From Conoideocrella luteorostrata (lineage: Eukaryota; Ascomycota; Sordariomycetes; Hypocreales; Clavicipitaceae): a stretch of DNA of 51,266 nucleotides. The DNA is taken from the NCBI GenBank assembly GCA_032433595.1, contig JASWJB010000317.1, positions 1-51,266 on the forward strand, read 5' to 3'. Positions 9,874 through 22,646 of this stretch are shown in pieces; positions within the stretch are counted from its first letter, which is position 1, and each line of letters begins with the position of its first letter. A program made the translations under genes and the position numbers. The notes beneath the pieces are model-generated. The model made no database searches and was not told the DNA's origin. It saw only the letters and a list, made by a program, of their open reading frames with translations.

Positions 9874-10286
9874 TTTGTTGTTCGAAGTGGATGTGTTGCG
9901 GGCGTATGGTTTAAATTTCTGCAAGCTGAACAAACCTTCGGGATATGAAGATAAAAATTGTGGGGTGCGGATTTATGACGTGCACTGTATAGATCTAGCC
10001 GCTTATCTTTTTTATCGCACCATTTTTTACAGTGCGAATGATTTGAAGCATCTTTATGATCAGCGACTTAGTTAACCAACAAACTGGCTAGTTAGTTATG
10101 TAACTAGTTACTAACTAGATGAGGTCTTTGCCGAAACAGGCGGGGTCGGAGGTTAATATCATCGTCATTCTCAGGTTTGCTTCGTGCATCGTTAACTAGA
10201 AATTCTTATTGAACTTCAAATTGGGACATAGGAGATATTATCTTGCTTTCAGGAATAGATCATAAATCATAGAGGAACAATCAACA
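9874..10286. promoter_or_regulatory. Divergent promoter region of BUD22 and the dehydrogenase, with a palindrome
   Basis: A 413-bp AT-rich gap between head-to-head genes. It contains a 31-bp imperfect palindrome at 10088-10118 with perfect 9-bp arms (CTAGTTAGT and ACTAACTAG). The same TAACTAGTTA-type sequence recurs near 13261, 20571 and 22037. Regulatory meaning is unknown. Confidence 0.45.
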
Positions 10287-11428
10287 ATGACTTCCCAAAT
10301 CGACAATGCGACTCTCAGCGCAGGAAACTTATTTAATGTGAACGGACTGGTTGTGTTTATCACGGGAGGAGGTACCGGTACGTCATCTCTCATTGTGCGA
10401 TTAAAGACATCATATACTGGAGAAAGTGCGGATGGCCTAACCCATTTCATCATAGGTATCGGGCTGATGTTTGCCAAGTCCTTGATTCAAAATGGCGCAG
10501 CCAGGGTTTTCATCGCCGGGAGGCGAGAGGAAGTTCTGCAAAAGGCAGCTTTGTCCATTGGACCCAATGTGGTACCAGTCAAGTGCGACGTCACTTCTAA
10601 AGAGAGCCTCAAAGCAGCCGTCAGGCTTGTCGAGGAAGACTCCGGATACCTGAATCTCTTAGTGTGTAACTCTGGGATCACGGGCCCGCTGGCTGGTCCT
10701 CTTACCAACGAGACGACTCTTGAAGAATGGGCAGATGGGAACTTTGCACCGGACATGAATGCGTATGTAGAAACATTTGCTGTCAATACTGCAGCACCGT
10801 GGTTCACCACCATGGCGTTCCTGAAGCTGCTTGATATGGGAAACCGGAAGAAGAATGTGACGCAGCAGTCTCAGGTAATTATCACAAGCTCGATTGCTGG
10901 GTTCAATAAGACAACCACGTCGGGTTGGGCATACGGACAGTCGAAAACGGCGGCGATATTGGCAGCGAAGCAGCTTGCCACGGCTTTACCTCGATGGAAC
11001 ATTCGGTGAGTATTGCCCCAACTACCGGACTCAATTCTCCGCGGCCATTGCCGGCTTTCTCAGGAATGGCTGTTCTGACGCGAGTCTCTTCTATTCGGTG
11101 TGGTTAGCGCAAACTGTATCGCGCCAGGGAGTAAGTACAGTCGGAGATTCGATCAAGAGCTCCGGGTGAGCTAGCTCGGACACCGAGGACTGACATTGAT
11201 CTAGTATTCCCAAGTGAGATGTCCAGCTCGTTTATCGAGCAATATCGAATCGACTCGGGAGGTTACGGAGCCGTTCCTACGACGATGGTTCCTATGGGCA
11301 GATTTGGTGAAGAGACGGACATGGCTGGGACTATTCTCTATCTGGCGTCTAGGGCGGGTTCCTACTGCAATGGCGTGGTCGTTGTGCTCGATGGAGGGCG
11401 TTTAAGCACATTCCCTTCGATCAATTAG
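10287..11428 (+). CDS. Short-chain dehydrogenase/reductase (classical SDR)
   Basis: Four exons encode about 295 residues. Introns: 10378-10455 (GTACGT...TAG, 78 nt, a multiple of three and free of stops), 11006-11107 (GTGAGT...TAG, 102 nt) and 11131-11204 (GTAAGT...TAG, 74 nt); exon 3 is only 23 nt. Spliced, the protein shows the Rossmann glycine motif TGGGTGIG (interrupted by intron 1), the CNSG motif corresponding to NAG, the catalytic Ser in ITSSIAGF, YGQSK as YxxxK, then NCIAPG...FPSEM and a C-terminal VVLDGG. These define an NAD(P)H-dependent oxidoreductase of the classical SDR type, soluble and without a signal peptide. The substrate cannot be inferred; related fungal proteins are often called 3-oxoacyl-ACP-reductase-like. 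No biosynthetic partners surround it. Confidence 0.9.
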
Positions 11429-14400
11429 ATAGCTTAGGCGGCTCTGTACGGTACAATACCTGTCTTATCTTTGAGTCCAAGGGCCCCAAAGAGACTAATT
11501 CCCTCGCTTGGACAACTTAATTCGTGGCAGGGTGCCAACTAGGCACGGAGAGGCTGAAAGTGGATGGGAAAGGGGAGCATGTCATTGGGGAAGCCGGCTG
11601 GGTCCGCAGCTATCCAACAAGCTGTTGGGTAAATACTAATACCGGGTTGGGTAAGATAGCGCCTCTTATTGGATAAAGAAACGTCATGAAAATAAGATAG
11701 GAAGAATGGGAATGCTCGTTGAACGCACATGGGTCCATTGGATGTGTTGTTAGTCACCTCAGAGAATGGCATCGGCCACCGGCGGCACTGACAGAAGGTT
11801 AAGCCGCTCAGAAGATGATTGACAAAAGGTCGCACAGAAGAGGCAGCTGACAAAGGGATTGTAAACGGTGATCTAAGAGGAATTACACCATTGCAATTAC
11901 CACATATTTTGAGGAACCGGTAGAGACCCACTGGCTTAGCTGAATTGCACGGAGTATCCTTGCGTGAATTGGGTAATAAGTTATAGTGAGAGACGCAAGG
12001 ACGGAATCTAGGGTATAAGATTTATACTGTTCCGATGTTCGGGCCGAAGCTCAGATGGCTCTTGATATAAACACGGGAGATAATCTACAATCAAAAACGG
12101 AGCGTATTGCTGACGACCTAGCGCATCAAGTCGTAGTCGCGTTTGTTGAGACGGCGCAATATGGCAGGAGCGGTGTCCATCGGAAGATGTCGGTTCAGCG
12201 AAAAGGGCCCGTCACCAGAATCTAGCGAGTATCGGGAATAATAACACTATGAGCAGTCCCGATATAATTCCCGGCGCCAAAAACCAGTGGGCTCATTAGG
12301 CAACGTGCCGCCTTTACCTTATTAGTGACAGTCTGCTAGTATTGGGGTGTAAATTGTAGCATGGGACTCGGCAAAGTGAGGCCGGCCAGCCCAACAAACA
12401 CTGAGTGCAGTGCATTTACCGAAATGTCGAAATGTCGAAAACTACTCCGTAAATAGCGCCACTTAGGCGTAGTACCACACTGTACGAGTGTTTTGTGTGT
12501 CATGTCTTCCGGCAACAAGCCGTCGACCGGTCCGATGGGGCTGGTCGTTCATGCATGGAGCTTGCGGTCCGAAAGCATGCATGCTTGATGAGTGCTGCTT
12601 ATCCGGACCAATGTCATTGGTAGATAGGTAGGAAGGCAGGCTTGGGTATACGATACGGTGACATGGATGTCAAGAAGTCCTGACTTGCGTGGTGATTCAG
12701 TTCACGGTTGGCAGGCTCACGCAGGTGAGTTTGCATCCTTGAGTGGCAATGCATGATAATTCTACCATAACTAATGGTGTGGTGTTATAGGACCAAAATG
12801 GATTGCATAGGGTAAACTATACATGTTCGATCAGCCATCTGGTCTGGTCTGGTCTGGCGTTCACGGACAGTTGAATTGTTCCTGATTTACGCCACGGGTC
12901 GGCAGCTCGCAGGGGGGTTCGACCCCGCATCTGCGCCAATCTGGTGTGCCATGTAACTCAAGCATCCATCCATCCATCTACAGAGTGTCAGAAGCTGGAA
13001 CCTCGAAGCTGGGAAGGTCAGTCAGGGTCTATTGTATGGCAGAGTAGGCGTCCAGACGCACTAGCGACTTTGGACAAGCCATAGACAGTTTACACCTTCA
13101 AAAAGCCCTGGTTAGTAGTTGCAGTGAAAATAGGATGCATGTATTGCCCAGGGCACGCATCAATCTCCAGCTTCGTGAGTCTTGTCAGGACCGTCTGAAA
13201 CCGAGTGTTAAACCGCGCCGGGGAGATGCGCGACACAGCAAGTTGAAGGCCACTAGGCGTACTAGTTAGCTAGTTACAAGTTACATGGAACATGAAATGG
13301 GGCAGGACGGGGACAGTGCATGACATGACTTGGTGGTCCTGATGCGCAACGTTTCTTGCCCAACTGCCTGCGGTATAATCACAGAGCCATGGGAAGAGGC
13401 TCGGCAATCATATATTGAAGGAATACTCTGGCTGATATATTGTCGACCCGATGCATCGCTAGCTTGGACAGGATGTTTGCTGGGCCTCTATGTTGCTTTA
13501 CATATGGACCGACTATCCTGTCAACTCACCAGGACAGGTTCCGGCGGGCGATGATGGATGGTCGAACCAGGATAAGTCGGAAGCCCGCCATACCCAAGTG
13601 GACCACACTAGAACCTCATGTACAGCATAATGTAACTAATACTCTACTGTATAGTAATTAAGTACTGATAGAAAGTGTACCAATTCATGACCAAAACCTC
13701 TCTCACACGTGTAACCGCTCTTGATGGTGGGAAACAAGGCCGCATCGTCACGACCAACAACCAGGGGTGCCAAATACCCCGCAGCCGGAATTTACAGGTG
13801 ATGACTAGACGTTAGACGCCTCGGGATGTGTCTGGCGTGTCGTATCGGGCATTGATGAGCGTGGATGAGCACTGATTGTCAGACCAATCCCCCGATACAT
13901 GACTGGTCGCCGCCAAAGCCGCTCAAAGCACAACACCACAAACACATGCACCCTCACTCCCCCCTCCTCCCAAGGATGCTCCAGCAGTCCAGCAGTCCAG
14001 GTCCAGGTCGTTGGTGGAGGGTGGGCAAGTGGATGGCAATCAACAGCGCCACTCGACCTCCATCCCATCCCCCGTCCATGGTCATTCATCGTGGCTATTT
14101 CGGGGGGCGTGGTCCAACAGAAACTCTCTTTTACCAATGAGTAGTAATGAGCTAGTCTGCCGTTGTTGGCATATATTTCATTCCCCGCCTCCCCCAACTG
14201 CCCACATACGTGTCTCGACGTCTTCATCCATCCTTTCCAGTGCTTTTTGCTATTTCGGCTTGTTCGGCCTTCTGTCGGTATTCCGTCAAAGCTCTTTCCC
14301 TGTCCTAGCTGTTCTTCGCTGTGGAAGGCGTCAAGCGATTGAGACTTGTAGGTCATCGTCATCCGTCATTCCTCAACTGGCCATCGCGTACTTGTCGTTG

Positions 14401-14908
14401 TGACTTACACGACTAGTCCAACTCCGGGCGCCAGCACAATACAATTGACACGGCGTTGCGACGTTTGCCATTTAATAGCTATCACTGCGAGTCCCTACGA
14501 AGTTCCAGATCGCCAATACCGGCTCTTTGCTTTGCGTTGATAGCACATAGAAAAAGCAATTTCCTCGACAGACTTTGGTGCTCAAGACGCGTCGAATTTC
14601 ATCATCTTGGCTACTCTCTTTGGACCTCAGGTATCTGGTACCTTGGACCGGCAGAGCGACCCCGCATCCCAAGCGCCTTCTCAGCTCTACGTTGTGCGTT
14701 GACTGCTTCCTAAGCTGCGACGACCCCGCCTGAGTTTCCCAAACTTGGTTGCTCGCTTGGTTGCTCGCGTGCCACCATCTCTTCCGGGACGAGACTTTGC
14801 TGCTACAACGCCGTCGTTTTCATTGTGCTGCATATCGTCCCTTGACGTTTGATTGTGAGCTTCAAATACTTTCTATATTAGCTTGGACTGTTCACTCAAT
14901 TTGCCCTG
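11429..14908. other. Gene-poor region (~3.5 kb)
   Basis: I see no supported gene. Open frames here lack domains, and several begin at non-ATG codons. Contents are simple: a GGTCT tandem near 12839-12856, CCATC repeats near 12963-12978, a copy of TACTCCGTA at 12443-12451, and a CTAGTTA-type palindrome near 13261. The segment next to 14909 probably belongs to the leader of the mitochondrial carrier gene. Confidence 0.55.
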
Positions 14909-15352
14909 GTAAGTTGACCCCGGTATTTACCTGTCTTGCACCGGCCGGCCCCTCCATACCGAAAAGCCCCTGCAGCAGCCAATGTCTGAGGACCAGCGGA
15001 GTCGCAACCGGGTCCACCGTCGGCAGCGATGGAGTCCTGCCGAGAGCGAGATAATCCTCATCGAGCCCGTTCGCAGGAACTCATTTGGCGAGTTTGAGGT
15101 TCTTTTTGTCCGTCATCTTTGGGAGATTAAGTTCCCGTCAGGCGTGCACCAATCCGAGCTTCAATGCCCCGAAGAACTCCCTGCAATGAGTTCCTCCCTT
15201 CCTAGCAATACATGGCCCGTGGTCTGAAATTGTTGATCTCTTCCTCGTATTCCATGCTGTTGCTTCAACGCCCGAAACATAAGAGAATTCTTCCAGAACT
15301 TGCATGGTCATCTCAATGTGTCAACTCGTTCAGCTAACACTTACCCTTCCAG
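14909..15352 (+). other. Possible 5'-UTR intron of the mitochondrial carrier gene
   Basis: A GTAAGT donor at 14909 and a good acceptor at 15351-15352, preceded by a GCTAAC branch-like site and a pyrimidine stretch, could define a 444-nt leader intron. Its removal would delete several upstream ATGs, including one opening an 81-codon frame at 14982. A shorter intron ending in CTGCAG at 14975 is an alternative. Transcript data would be needed to choose. Confidence 0.35.
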
Positions 15353-15437
15353 TAATTGGCTTCTTCGAGCCGAAACTTGTCGTAAACCTGGTCAACTTGA
15401 TTTGTCGCTCTTCGATCGCCTATCCAACTCTTCCAAA

Positions 15438-16492
15438 ATGGCAGGTGGCTCTGTGAGACAAGCTGCTGAATCAGCTCGCAACAAAACCTCGGAGGTAATT
15501 GGTGCTGCTCGAGCCGACGGAGTGGCTGTTGCCCATGATCTCCTCCACACACCATTCGTGAGAGCCGCGTTGCCCTTTGTCAACGGCGGTATTAGCGGCA
15601 TGGTAGCTACTACCGTCATCCAGCCGGTGGATATGGTCAAGGTCAGGATTCAGCTCGCTGGTGAAGGTAGTTCCGGCGGTCCCAAGGCTTCGCCGCTTGC
15701 CGTCGCACGACAAATTATTGCCAGTGGTAAGGTGCTTGACCTGTATACTGGTCTGTCTGCTGGCCTCCTGCGACAAGCCGTATACACCACGGCCCGCTTA
15801 GGCTTTTTTGACACCTTTATGGGATCTTTGAAAACGCGGGCCCAGTCTCAGGGCCGAGAAATTGGATTTGCGGACCGGGCTACTGCTGGCTTGACTGCTG
15901 GTGGTCTGGCCGCCATGATTGGCAATCCAGCTGATTTGGCTCTTATTCGAATGCAAAGCGATGGTTTGAAACCGTTGGCTGAGAGGAAGAACTACAAGTC
16001 TGTCATAGATGCCTTGTCTTCCATTGCAAAGAGCGAAGGTGTCGGTGCTCTGTGGGCTGGTGCCGCACCAACCGTAGTGCGTGCCATGGCTCTGAACTTT
16101 GGGCAGCTTGCTTTCTTCAGTGAGGCCAAGGTGCAATTGAAGCAGAATACCGACCTGTCACCTCGAGTCCAGACCCTCAGCGCAAGCGCTATTGCTGGCT
16201 TCTTCGCTAGTTTCTTCAGCTTGCCGTTTGACTTTGTCAAGACTCGCCTGCAAAAGCAACAAAAGGGTCCTGATGGAAAGCTTCCCTATAAAGGCATGGC
16301 TGACTGTTTCACCAAAGTAGCCAAGCAAGAGGGCCTCTTGAGATTTTATCGTGGTTTCGGTACATACTATGTCCGCATTGCCCCACATGCGTAAGTTCTG
16401 TTCGGATCCTTTAAAAATGACGCCCTATACTGACTCTCGCTAGCATGGTTACTCTAATCGTTGCCGACTATCTCGGTTGGCTGACGAAATAA
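15438..16492 (+). CDS. Mitochondrial 2-oxoglutarate/malate-type carrier (SLC25 family)
   Basis: Two exons encode about 333 residues; the intron is 16391-16443 (GTAAGT...TAG, 53 nt), close to the 3' end. The start at 15438 gives MAGGSVRQAAE. Three ~100-residue repeats each carry the carrier signature Px[DE]xx[KR]: PVDMVKVR, PADLALIR and PFDFVKTR. These belong to the odd-numbered helices of the six-helix fold. The second-repeat sequence NPADLALIRMQSDG and QLAGEG after the first closely resemble the oxoglutarate carrier (SLC25A11) rather than ADP/ATP or phosphate carriers. That carrier exchanges 2-oxoglutarate for malate or other dicarboxylates across the inner membrane. The leading ~40 residues before the first helix are longer than in the animal protein. 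Carrier family is certain; dicarboxylate specificity is probable. Confidence 0.9.
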
Positions 16493-17320
16493 ATCAACAG
16501 ACTTTTGACTCTACTTTTATGGCGTTCAGGCGTTGGTCAAATGTAGCTGTGTCGTGATGGGCTTTATCAAATACCAATATTCCAGCATTCTATTGTTCCT
16601 TTTCATTTGCGTATGTAGTTCGTTGAGCAAATACACTTGGAATTTCGTACGAACCATTTGGGGATCTGATTGGTCACAGTGGTTCGTAATCCAGAAAGTT
16701 TCACCAGTGCAACTCGAGAAGTTGCGCGGTTTGTGAAAGTTGTGAAGAAATTTGAAGTTCGTCGAGGCTGAACACCGCGCATCATCTTGCTGGGAGCATC
16801 TTCGGCCCGTTCGCATCGGGGCGACTTCGGTACCGAAACACTGGTAAATTTGTTAAGACGTACATACGCATAAAGCGTGTCCCTCACATGCATAAGTAAG
16901 TGAGAGTGATGGATCTTGAGTTGAAAGTCTCATTCCATGGAATCATTTCTCATGTAATCAGCTACTTAGCTATTGTGGGAGCATAGTTTGGGTTATATTT
17001 GTCCAGGCCGGGGCTACTGTCATGAAGCTGAAGCTGACTGTCACACTATGACCTTTGAATTAATTTTTTTGCGCGATTAAATCAAATACTACTAAAATAA
17101 ATTCTATAATGTCTGACAAATTGTCTTGTCCGAGCTGTAATATACTTCGGCACTTGGTGCTCATAGGTATAGATTGGCCACGTGATTTCGCGCACCAGGT
17201 CGCGCAAGCTTATGACGCAAGTCCCCGGGCTCACGCTCCACAGTCGTGACCGAAGGCGAACTCGTCGTACAGTTCCTTGCCCTGCTCGACTTTGAGCTGT
17301 CAACAATATACTATGTGAGA
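16493..17320. other. Intergenic between the carrier and RAD4
   Basis: About 830 bp without a supported gene. It should hold the 3' end of the carrier transcript and the RAD4 promoter. The segment near 17050-17110 is AT-rich. Confidence 0.5.
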
Positions 17321-19827
17321 ATGGTTGGAAGAAAGCGCAATGTCCCTGCGAGACATACGAGGCGCGGGGTCAACGCTGGAAGTCATGCAGAGCCAGATGT
17401 TTACCAACAGATGCTGGCAGAGGCTGGAGCGTCGGCTCTAGATCAGCCTTCACCGGAACGACCGTTGAAACGGCGGCGGCTGCCGGGTTCACAACAAGAA
17501 TCAAAGCCCGACGTTCAGGATGCGCCGAGCCACAAACAACCACCCGCAGACGTTGAAGGTAGCGGCAACGGCGTTGAGGACGACGAAAACGACGACGACG
17601 ACGACGACGACGTTGAGTTTCAAGACGTGGTTCTGCCGGTGCCAACAGCGCAAACAATGGAGCTTGAGTCTGACGATGATGGCGATGATGAGCATGACGA
17701 AGATGAAGACTTACAACTCGAGGACGTCGATTTCTCTGCGCCTCTTCCAGATATAACTCACGCTCAGAAGAATAGTAACCTGGAACTCAACTTGACTGCT
17801 CACAAGGCCGCGGCTTCACCGTCCAAGAGACATGGTGAGCGCCGTAAACCACTTTCCAAAGAGGAAAGGGAGTGTCGCATAGACATTCACAGGATGCATT
17901 TATTATGTCTTTTGTCTCACGTAGCTCGCAGAAATGCTTGGTGCAATGATTCAGAAGTGCAAGATGCACTACGGCGGCACTTGACTAACAAAACCGTTAA
18001 TTACCTCACACCCGGGTCACATTTACCGCAGTTCGGGCAGGCAGAGAGCTTGAAAAACGGCCTTCGGCAAGCTGCCGAAATGTGGAAAATGAAATTTGAG
18101 ATTACGCAACGTGGGCTGCAAAAGGCTCTATGGGCTGAAGTTGTTGCGCATCTGCAGGATGTGAGTTTCACTTTGCGATGAGCACCTTGTTGTTCACAGC
18201 GAGTACTCTACTGACAAATTATACTTAGTACGAAGTAAAAGGCGGAGATTCGTGTTTAGATCTCGACGATTTTCGTAAATATGCAGCCGGACTCGAGGGA
18301 TCCAGGGATGTTGGAGCCCAACTGTACTGTGCTTTGTTGAGGAGCGTTGGGGTTCAAGCTAGATTGGTATGCTCATTGCAGCCTTTGTCATTTACTCCTG
18401 GTGGTCCAACATTGCCTAAACCAGAGTCTATCAAGTCAAGCCCAAACCCAAAGGTCACTCAAGAGAGGCGGACACAGGAGTCCGGGGCTTCAAGGACGAG
18501 GCGGAGGTTAGAGTTGTTGAATACTGCGGCTCTCAACTTTCAGCCTCGCTCTACTGCACCTGTGGCACAACGAACGTATGATAGTCCGAGGCAAATCCGC
18601 GAGTCCGCCTACCCTATCTACTGGGTAGAAGTGCTCGATAAGGGACATCAGAAATGGCAACCTGCTGATCCGGTGGTGACGCATACGTTTTGGAAACCTA
18701 GGGTATTTGAACCGCCTATTACTGATAAAGAGAACTGTCTTTCCTATGTTGTAGCATTTGAGGCCGATGGAACAGCAAAAGATGTTACAAGACGATATGC
18801 GAAAGCATACACTGCAAAAACTCGCAGGATGAGGGTTGAAACGCCTCTCAGCGACAATGGGGAATGGTGGCGCAAAACCATGAAGCTATTTCGAAGGCGA
18901 CGAGCTACAGACTTGGATCAGATTGAGGACATCGAGCTGGCTGGAGTGGAAGCTCGAGAGCCCATGCCAAGGAATGTACAGGACTTTAAGGATCATCCCG
19001 TGTATGCATTGGAGCGCCATATGCGTCGGCATGAAGTCCTCGTACCTGAAGCAAAGCCATCAGGGACCGTTAGTGCAGGTAGTCGAGGTTCTCTAGAGAA
19101 GATTTACAGACGTAAAGACGTGCGTGTGGCAAGAAGCGCAGATAGATGGTACCGCATGGGTCGAGACGTTAAGCCTAACGAAATACCGGCAAAATGGTTA
19201 CAGAAAAAGGCTAGACCTAAGGGATCTAAGCTTGATGACGACGAAGCCGATAAGGAGGACGATGCAGGCACACCAATATACACCATGGAGCAAACGGAAC
19301 TTTTTGAGCCACCACCGGTCCGCAATGGCCGTGTACCCAAGAACAAGTTTGGCAATATAGACGCCTACGTCCCCAGCATGATACCGAAGGGGGCAGTACA
19401 CATAGCTCATGAGCAAGCCGCCCGAGCCGCATTCATACTGGGCGTTGACTACGCCCCTGCTTTGACAGGATTTTCATTCACTGGCCGCCATGGTACAGCC
19501 GTCCTAAACGGCATAGTTGTGGCAATGGAGTTTGAGGCAGCTATACAAGCTGTGATTGACGGAATGGTCGATGTAGGACAAGAGATGGAAAATGAGCGGA
19601 AGAGTTTGGCTGCCTTGAAGATGTGGAGAAGACTGCTTATGGGTCTGCGAATTCGGGAAAGAATATGGAGTGGTGTGGATGACGAGGAGAGGAAAGAGGC
19701 GGAAAGGGAAGCTGAGCTGGAAGCTGAATTGGCGAATGCGGAGAGTGATGTGACGGATGAGTTTGATATGGTGATTGATGATGATGATAAATACGAAGGT
19801 GAAGGCGGTGGTTTTCTAGTTGAATGA
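17321..19827 (+). CDS. RAD4: DNA repair protein Rad4/XPC
   Basis: Two exons encode about 812 residues; the intron is 18161-18228 (GTGAGT...TAG, 68 nt). The ATG at 17321 (MVGRKRNVPARHTR) is the first in frame. The N-terminal ~180 residues are disordered-looking, with an Asp run encoded by (GAC)7 at 17591-17611. The transglutaminase-like domain starts near 195 and spans the intron; its core (SRDVGAQLYCALLRSVG, then QARLVCSLQPL and YPIYWVEVLD) matches Rad4. Three beta-hairpin domains follow: BHD1 begins near 536 (HPVYALERHMRRHE), BHD2 follows, and BHD3 includes AYVPSMIPKGAVH (about 660) and GRHGTAVLNGIVVAMEFE (about 700). An acidic tail ends the protein. Rad4 with Rad23 recognises helix-distorting UV lesions and starts global-genome nucleotide excision repair in the nucleus. 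Some filamentous fungi carry two Rad4 paralogues; which one this is cannot be told here. Confidence 0.94.
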
Positions 19828-20013
19828 GCGATGATAATAGGTATGTGTATTGAATTACCGGTAGATGCCCAGCATTCCCTTTGTAAGAGCCGCGCGTGAG
19901 TATATTGGATAATGTATTCATGGAGTTATAATGGCCGTGGCGGCAATAACTGGAGGGTAGCCGGATCCAGATGCCAGTCTAGGAGTGGGCACTGTACTTC
20001 TCCTGCATCCTTC

Positions 20014-20029
20014 TACTCCGTACGGAGTA
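20014..20029. repeat. Perfect 16-bp TACTCCGTACGGAGTA palindrome
   Basis: This is the longest perfect copy seen of the dispersed motif. Related copies, seen only between genes, lie at about 4096, 6294, 12443, 20626, 20706, 21418, 33823, 34066, 34957, 40204, 41248, 41848, 41888, 43479, 45145 and 46671. Confidence 0.85.
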
Positions 20030-20625
20030 CAAGAATAGAGAATAATGCCAAGGCCGACGGCAGCGGAACTCGCGCGCCAAGAAGAAGAGACGGAAAGGGA
20101 CATATGGCCCAGCTGAAAAACCAAGGCTGCTGCGGAGTGGCGGTACATGTGTGCGCCTTAACGCGTTGATGTATCACATGGAAGGGGGACGTCTGTGGGT
20201 AATCTAGCAGGGGAGATGAGAGGAGGTGGCTGTGAAATTGACTCTAATTCCCTTTGAGGGTTAGAAAGGAGCCTTGACGAGAAGCAGTCGCTTCCACTCG
20301 CATGGAGATGCTAAATATTGGCGATGTTTGGATTTTGGTTGTCGCTGTTGTTGGACAATGCGGGGAGTGGATGACTCTGCAAGGAACATTCCTTCATTGG
20401 GCAGAAAGGAGAAGGGTGAATACACCCAGACGATCTGCAGTAGAGCAGTGTCTTGTATAAGTGAACTTTTATGACGTGCTTGTCGGCTGCGACGCGTCTA
20501 CCACTTACTCTCCTTGACAACATGCCTTGGTAGTTAATCGTACTTGCAGCCATACCTACTGAAGCACGAGGTAACTAGTTAGTATGTAATCTGTACACTC
20601 CCAGACTTCGTACGGGATACTCTGG

Positions 20626-20639
20626 ACGGAGTACTCCGT
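20626..20639. repeat. 14-bp ACGGAGTACTCCGT palindrome
   Basis: The two half-sites are arranged in the opposite order to the copy at 20014 (GGAGTACTCC centre instead of CCGTACGG centre). Confidence 0.8.
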
Positions 20640-22646
20640 AAACAGCCGCACAATTACAGATTATGTCTCAGCCACTAAGCCATGGACAGGTAGGGACATG
20701 CCAGTTACTCCGTAGTTGGTGGTGAAGATGCTGCTGTGAGCGCCAGTCGACTCTTTCCCCGCTTAATAAGTGCGCTGTTCGTGATGGGATTGTTGGGATG
20801 ATGGCTCCATGGATCAAATTGTCCCGACAAGGAGGCTCTCCTTTGCGGCGTCAGTGGACTTAAACTGAGACTGACTAGCTGCCTAAGCGGTACGTTTGTT
20901 GTTCTTGGAATGTCGGTGACGAACATCAAATCTTTGGGTTTGGGGCCTTGTCTTGGATAGCATGAGACAGCCATTGTCAAATTATGCCACTATAGTATGT
21001 GCCCCAGGGTTGGTTCATGCTGGCGGTTGTGGCATACGAATCACCAGTTCCTTGGCAGATTTGCAATATGCTCTGTGGTGTTCGGAGTAGAAGGACATAA
21101 GACGAATTCGGGGGCCAGCGTTCGGGAGGGTCACATCGCAGCTATTTCAAGGCACGCACAGCTGGTTGCTGTACCTCGCACCCTCGCGCATATTAGGGGA
21201 CGATCTGTTGCAGAGTACTCTTTAGGTTTGTTGCGTCTTGGATAGGCGTCCATGTTGGCGCCACAATCCTTATATAGCCATATTTTCTTTTTTCCCGCGA
21301 TAAGGACGAAGCCGCATGGCGATGGAGGCTTGTGTACCCCGTCCTCGGTACAGTAGTCCTAGATTAGCGTAAACAGGTCGAATGTTTCCCACTGCGGATT
21401 GCACGAAACCTTGTGCTTACTCCGTAGTATCCCGTACTATAATACAATGGCTGCATTGCGGAGCACATCCGACGAGCAAAGCCCCATGGCAGATTCGGGG
21501 CGGAGTTTGGGCAGGGGCCACCCCGACAGCGCCAAGGGCTTGGTTGTCGACTTTGCGTCCCGTAAAACACCGTCACATAACTAACTACCATAGCTACATG
21601 TATGCTGCTAAGCAGATTTGCTACATTGTCTTCCCCGTGGCTGTACAGTCATATAATTACCCGGGAGTGCGTAGTGCACCAGGCCGTTCCATGTTATTAG
21701 TTATTTCTTCGTCATGCATTTTTCTGCGCGTAGCCGGAGACGACCGCACGGGGCCACCCAGTCAAGCTGTCTGTCAGTATCAAGCCCAAGACGTAATTAT
21801 CGCAACTACTGCGTAGCCAGTAGTTACTAGGTCCGTACTCCGTCCATAGGTAGCTGATTTACGGAGCAACGACCTCAGCTTTGGTACCTGGAGGCACGTA
21901 ATCCTGGGGGCCATGCGCAGCAGCCCCAGCCTGCCAGTCCCACACCACATGCCTTGCCTCGCCTCTACAATTTCCATGCCAGCACACGTCGCGATCCTTT
22001 TGCGCCAATGCTGACCAGACTTGTTGCTCTCAGCAGCTAGTTAGTTCGCTATCCTGTGTGCCTGTTTCGGTCGCATCCTCGCCTCCTTCTCTTCTCATGC
22101 CCCCCACCGCCGCTGTTGCATCTCGTACAACATTGTACATCTTGCCAATCTTCTATTAATACGCATCCTGGGTATCGAGTACTTCGTACCTGCAGAAGTA
22201 CACTCGTTACATACCCACCCTGCGCGCTTGTCTCGTCCGCCGCAACATAGCAGATCTCGGGTCTTTCGAAGCATTTGGCGGGCTGGACACTCTCCCCGGC
22301 TGCCCACTGCTTTCTTGGTGCCGCCCGAGTCGTTGAGAACTCGACCATTGAATCCTCCATCACTCGTTTGGTTTGCGCTTGCTTTCATTACTTGCGGGAG
22401 TGTTCTTCTTGCCCTCTTTGCTTCGTTCTTTTCATTGCTTCCATCTTTTCTTTGCGAGATGCACAGCGTGATGACGGACACATTCATCCGCTAGCCGCGT
22501 GAAGATCATCCTACTTAATGACATACAATACAACAGCAAAAACGGGCGCACCAAAATCACCAATATACATATATCACTCGGCACCACATCTTTTGTGTAA
22601 TCGTGGACCGGACGGGGCTGATCGAGCTCCTATCTGTTTGTGAATA

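Larger units (their letters stand above)
19828..22646. other. Intergenic region (~2.8 kb) upstream of the ABC transporter
   Basis: No supported gene. It contains the RAD4 3' region, several TACTCCGTA-type palindromes (20014, 20626, 20706, 21418, 21833), a TAACTAGTTA copy at 20571 and another at 22037. The pyrimidine-rich part from about 22080 to 22480 is probably the transporter promoter or leader. Confidence 0.5.

Noticed and set aside
11539..11931. Minus-strand open frame of 130 codons
   Set aside because: It begins at GTG with no ATG near the start, shows no domain and has no good splice partners.
12855..12940. tRNA-like sequence with GGTTCGACC resembling a B box
   Set aside because: The T stem has a mismatch, the acceptor stem pairs at only five of seven positions in the correct register, and no A box or D-loop GG is present. 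At best it is a decayed relic.
13805..14362. Minus-strand open frame of 185 codons
   Set aside because: No domain, a Trp/His/Arg-heavy composition typical of chance frames, and several equally long frames on the other strand.
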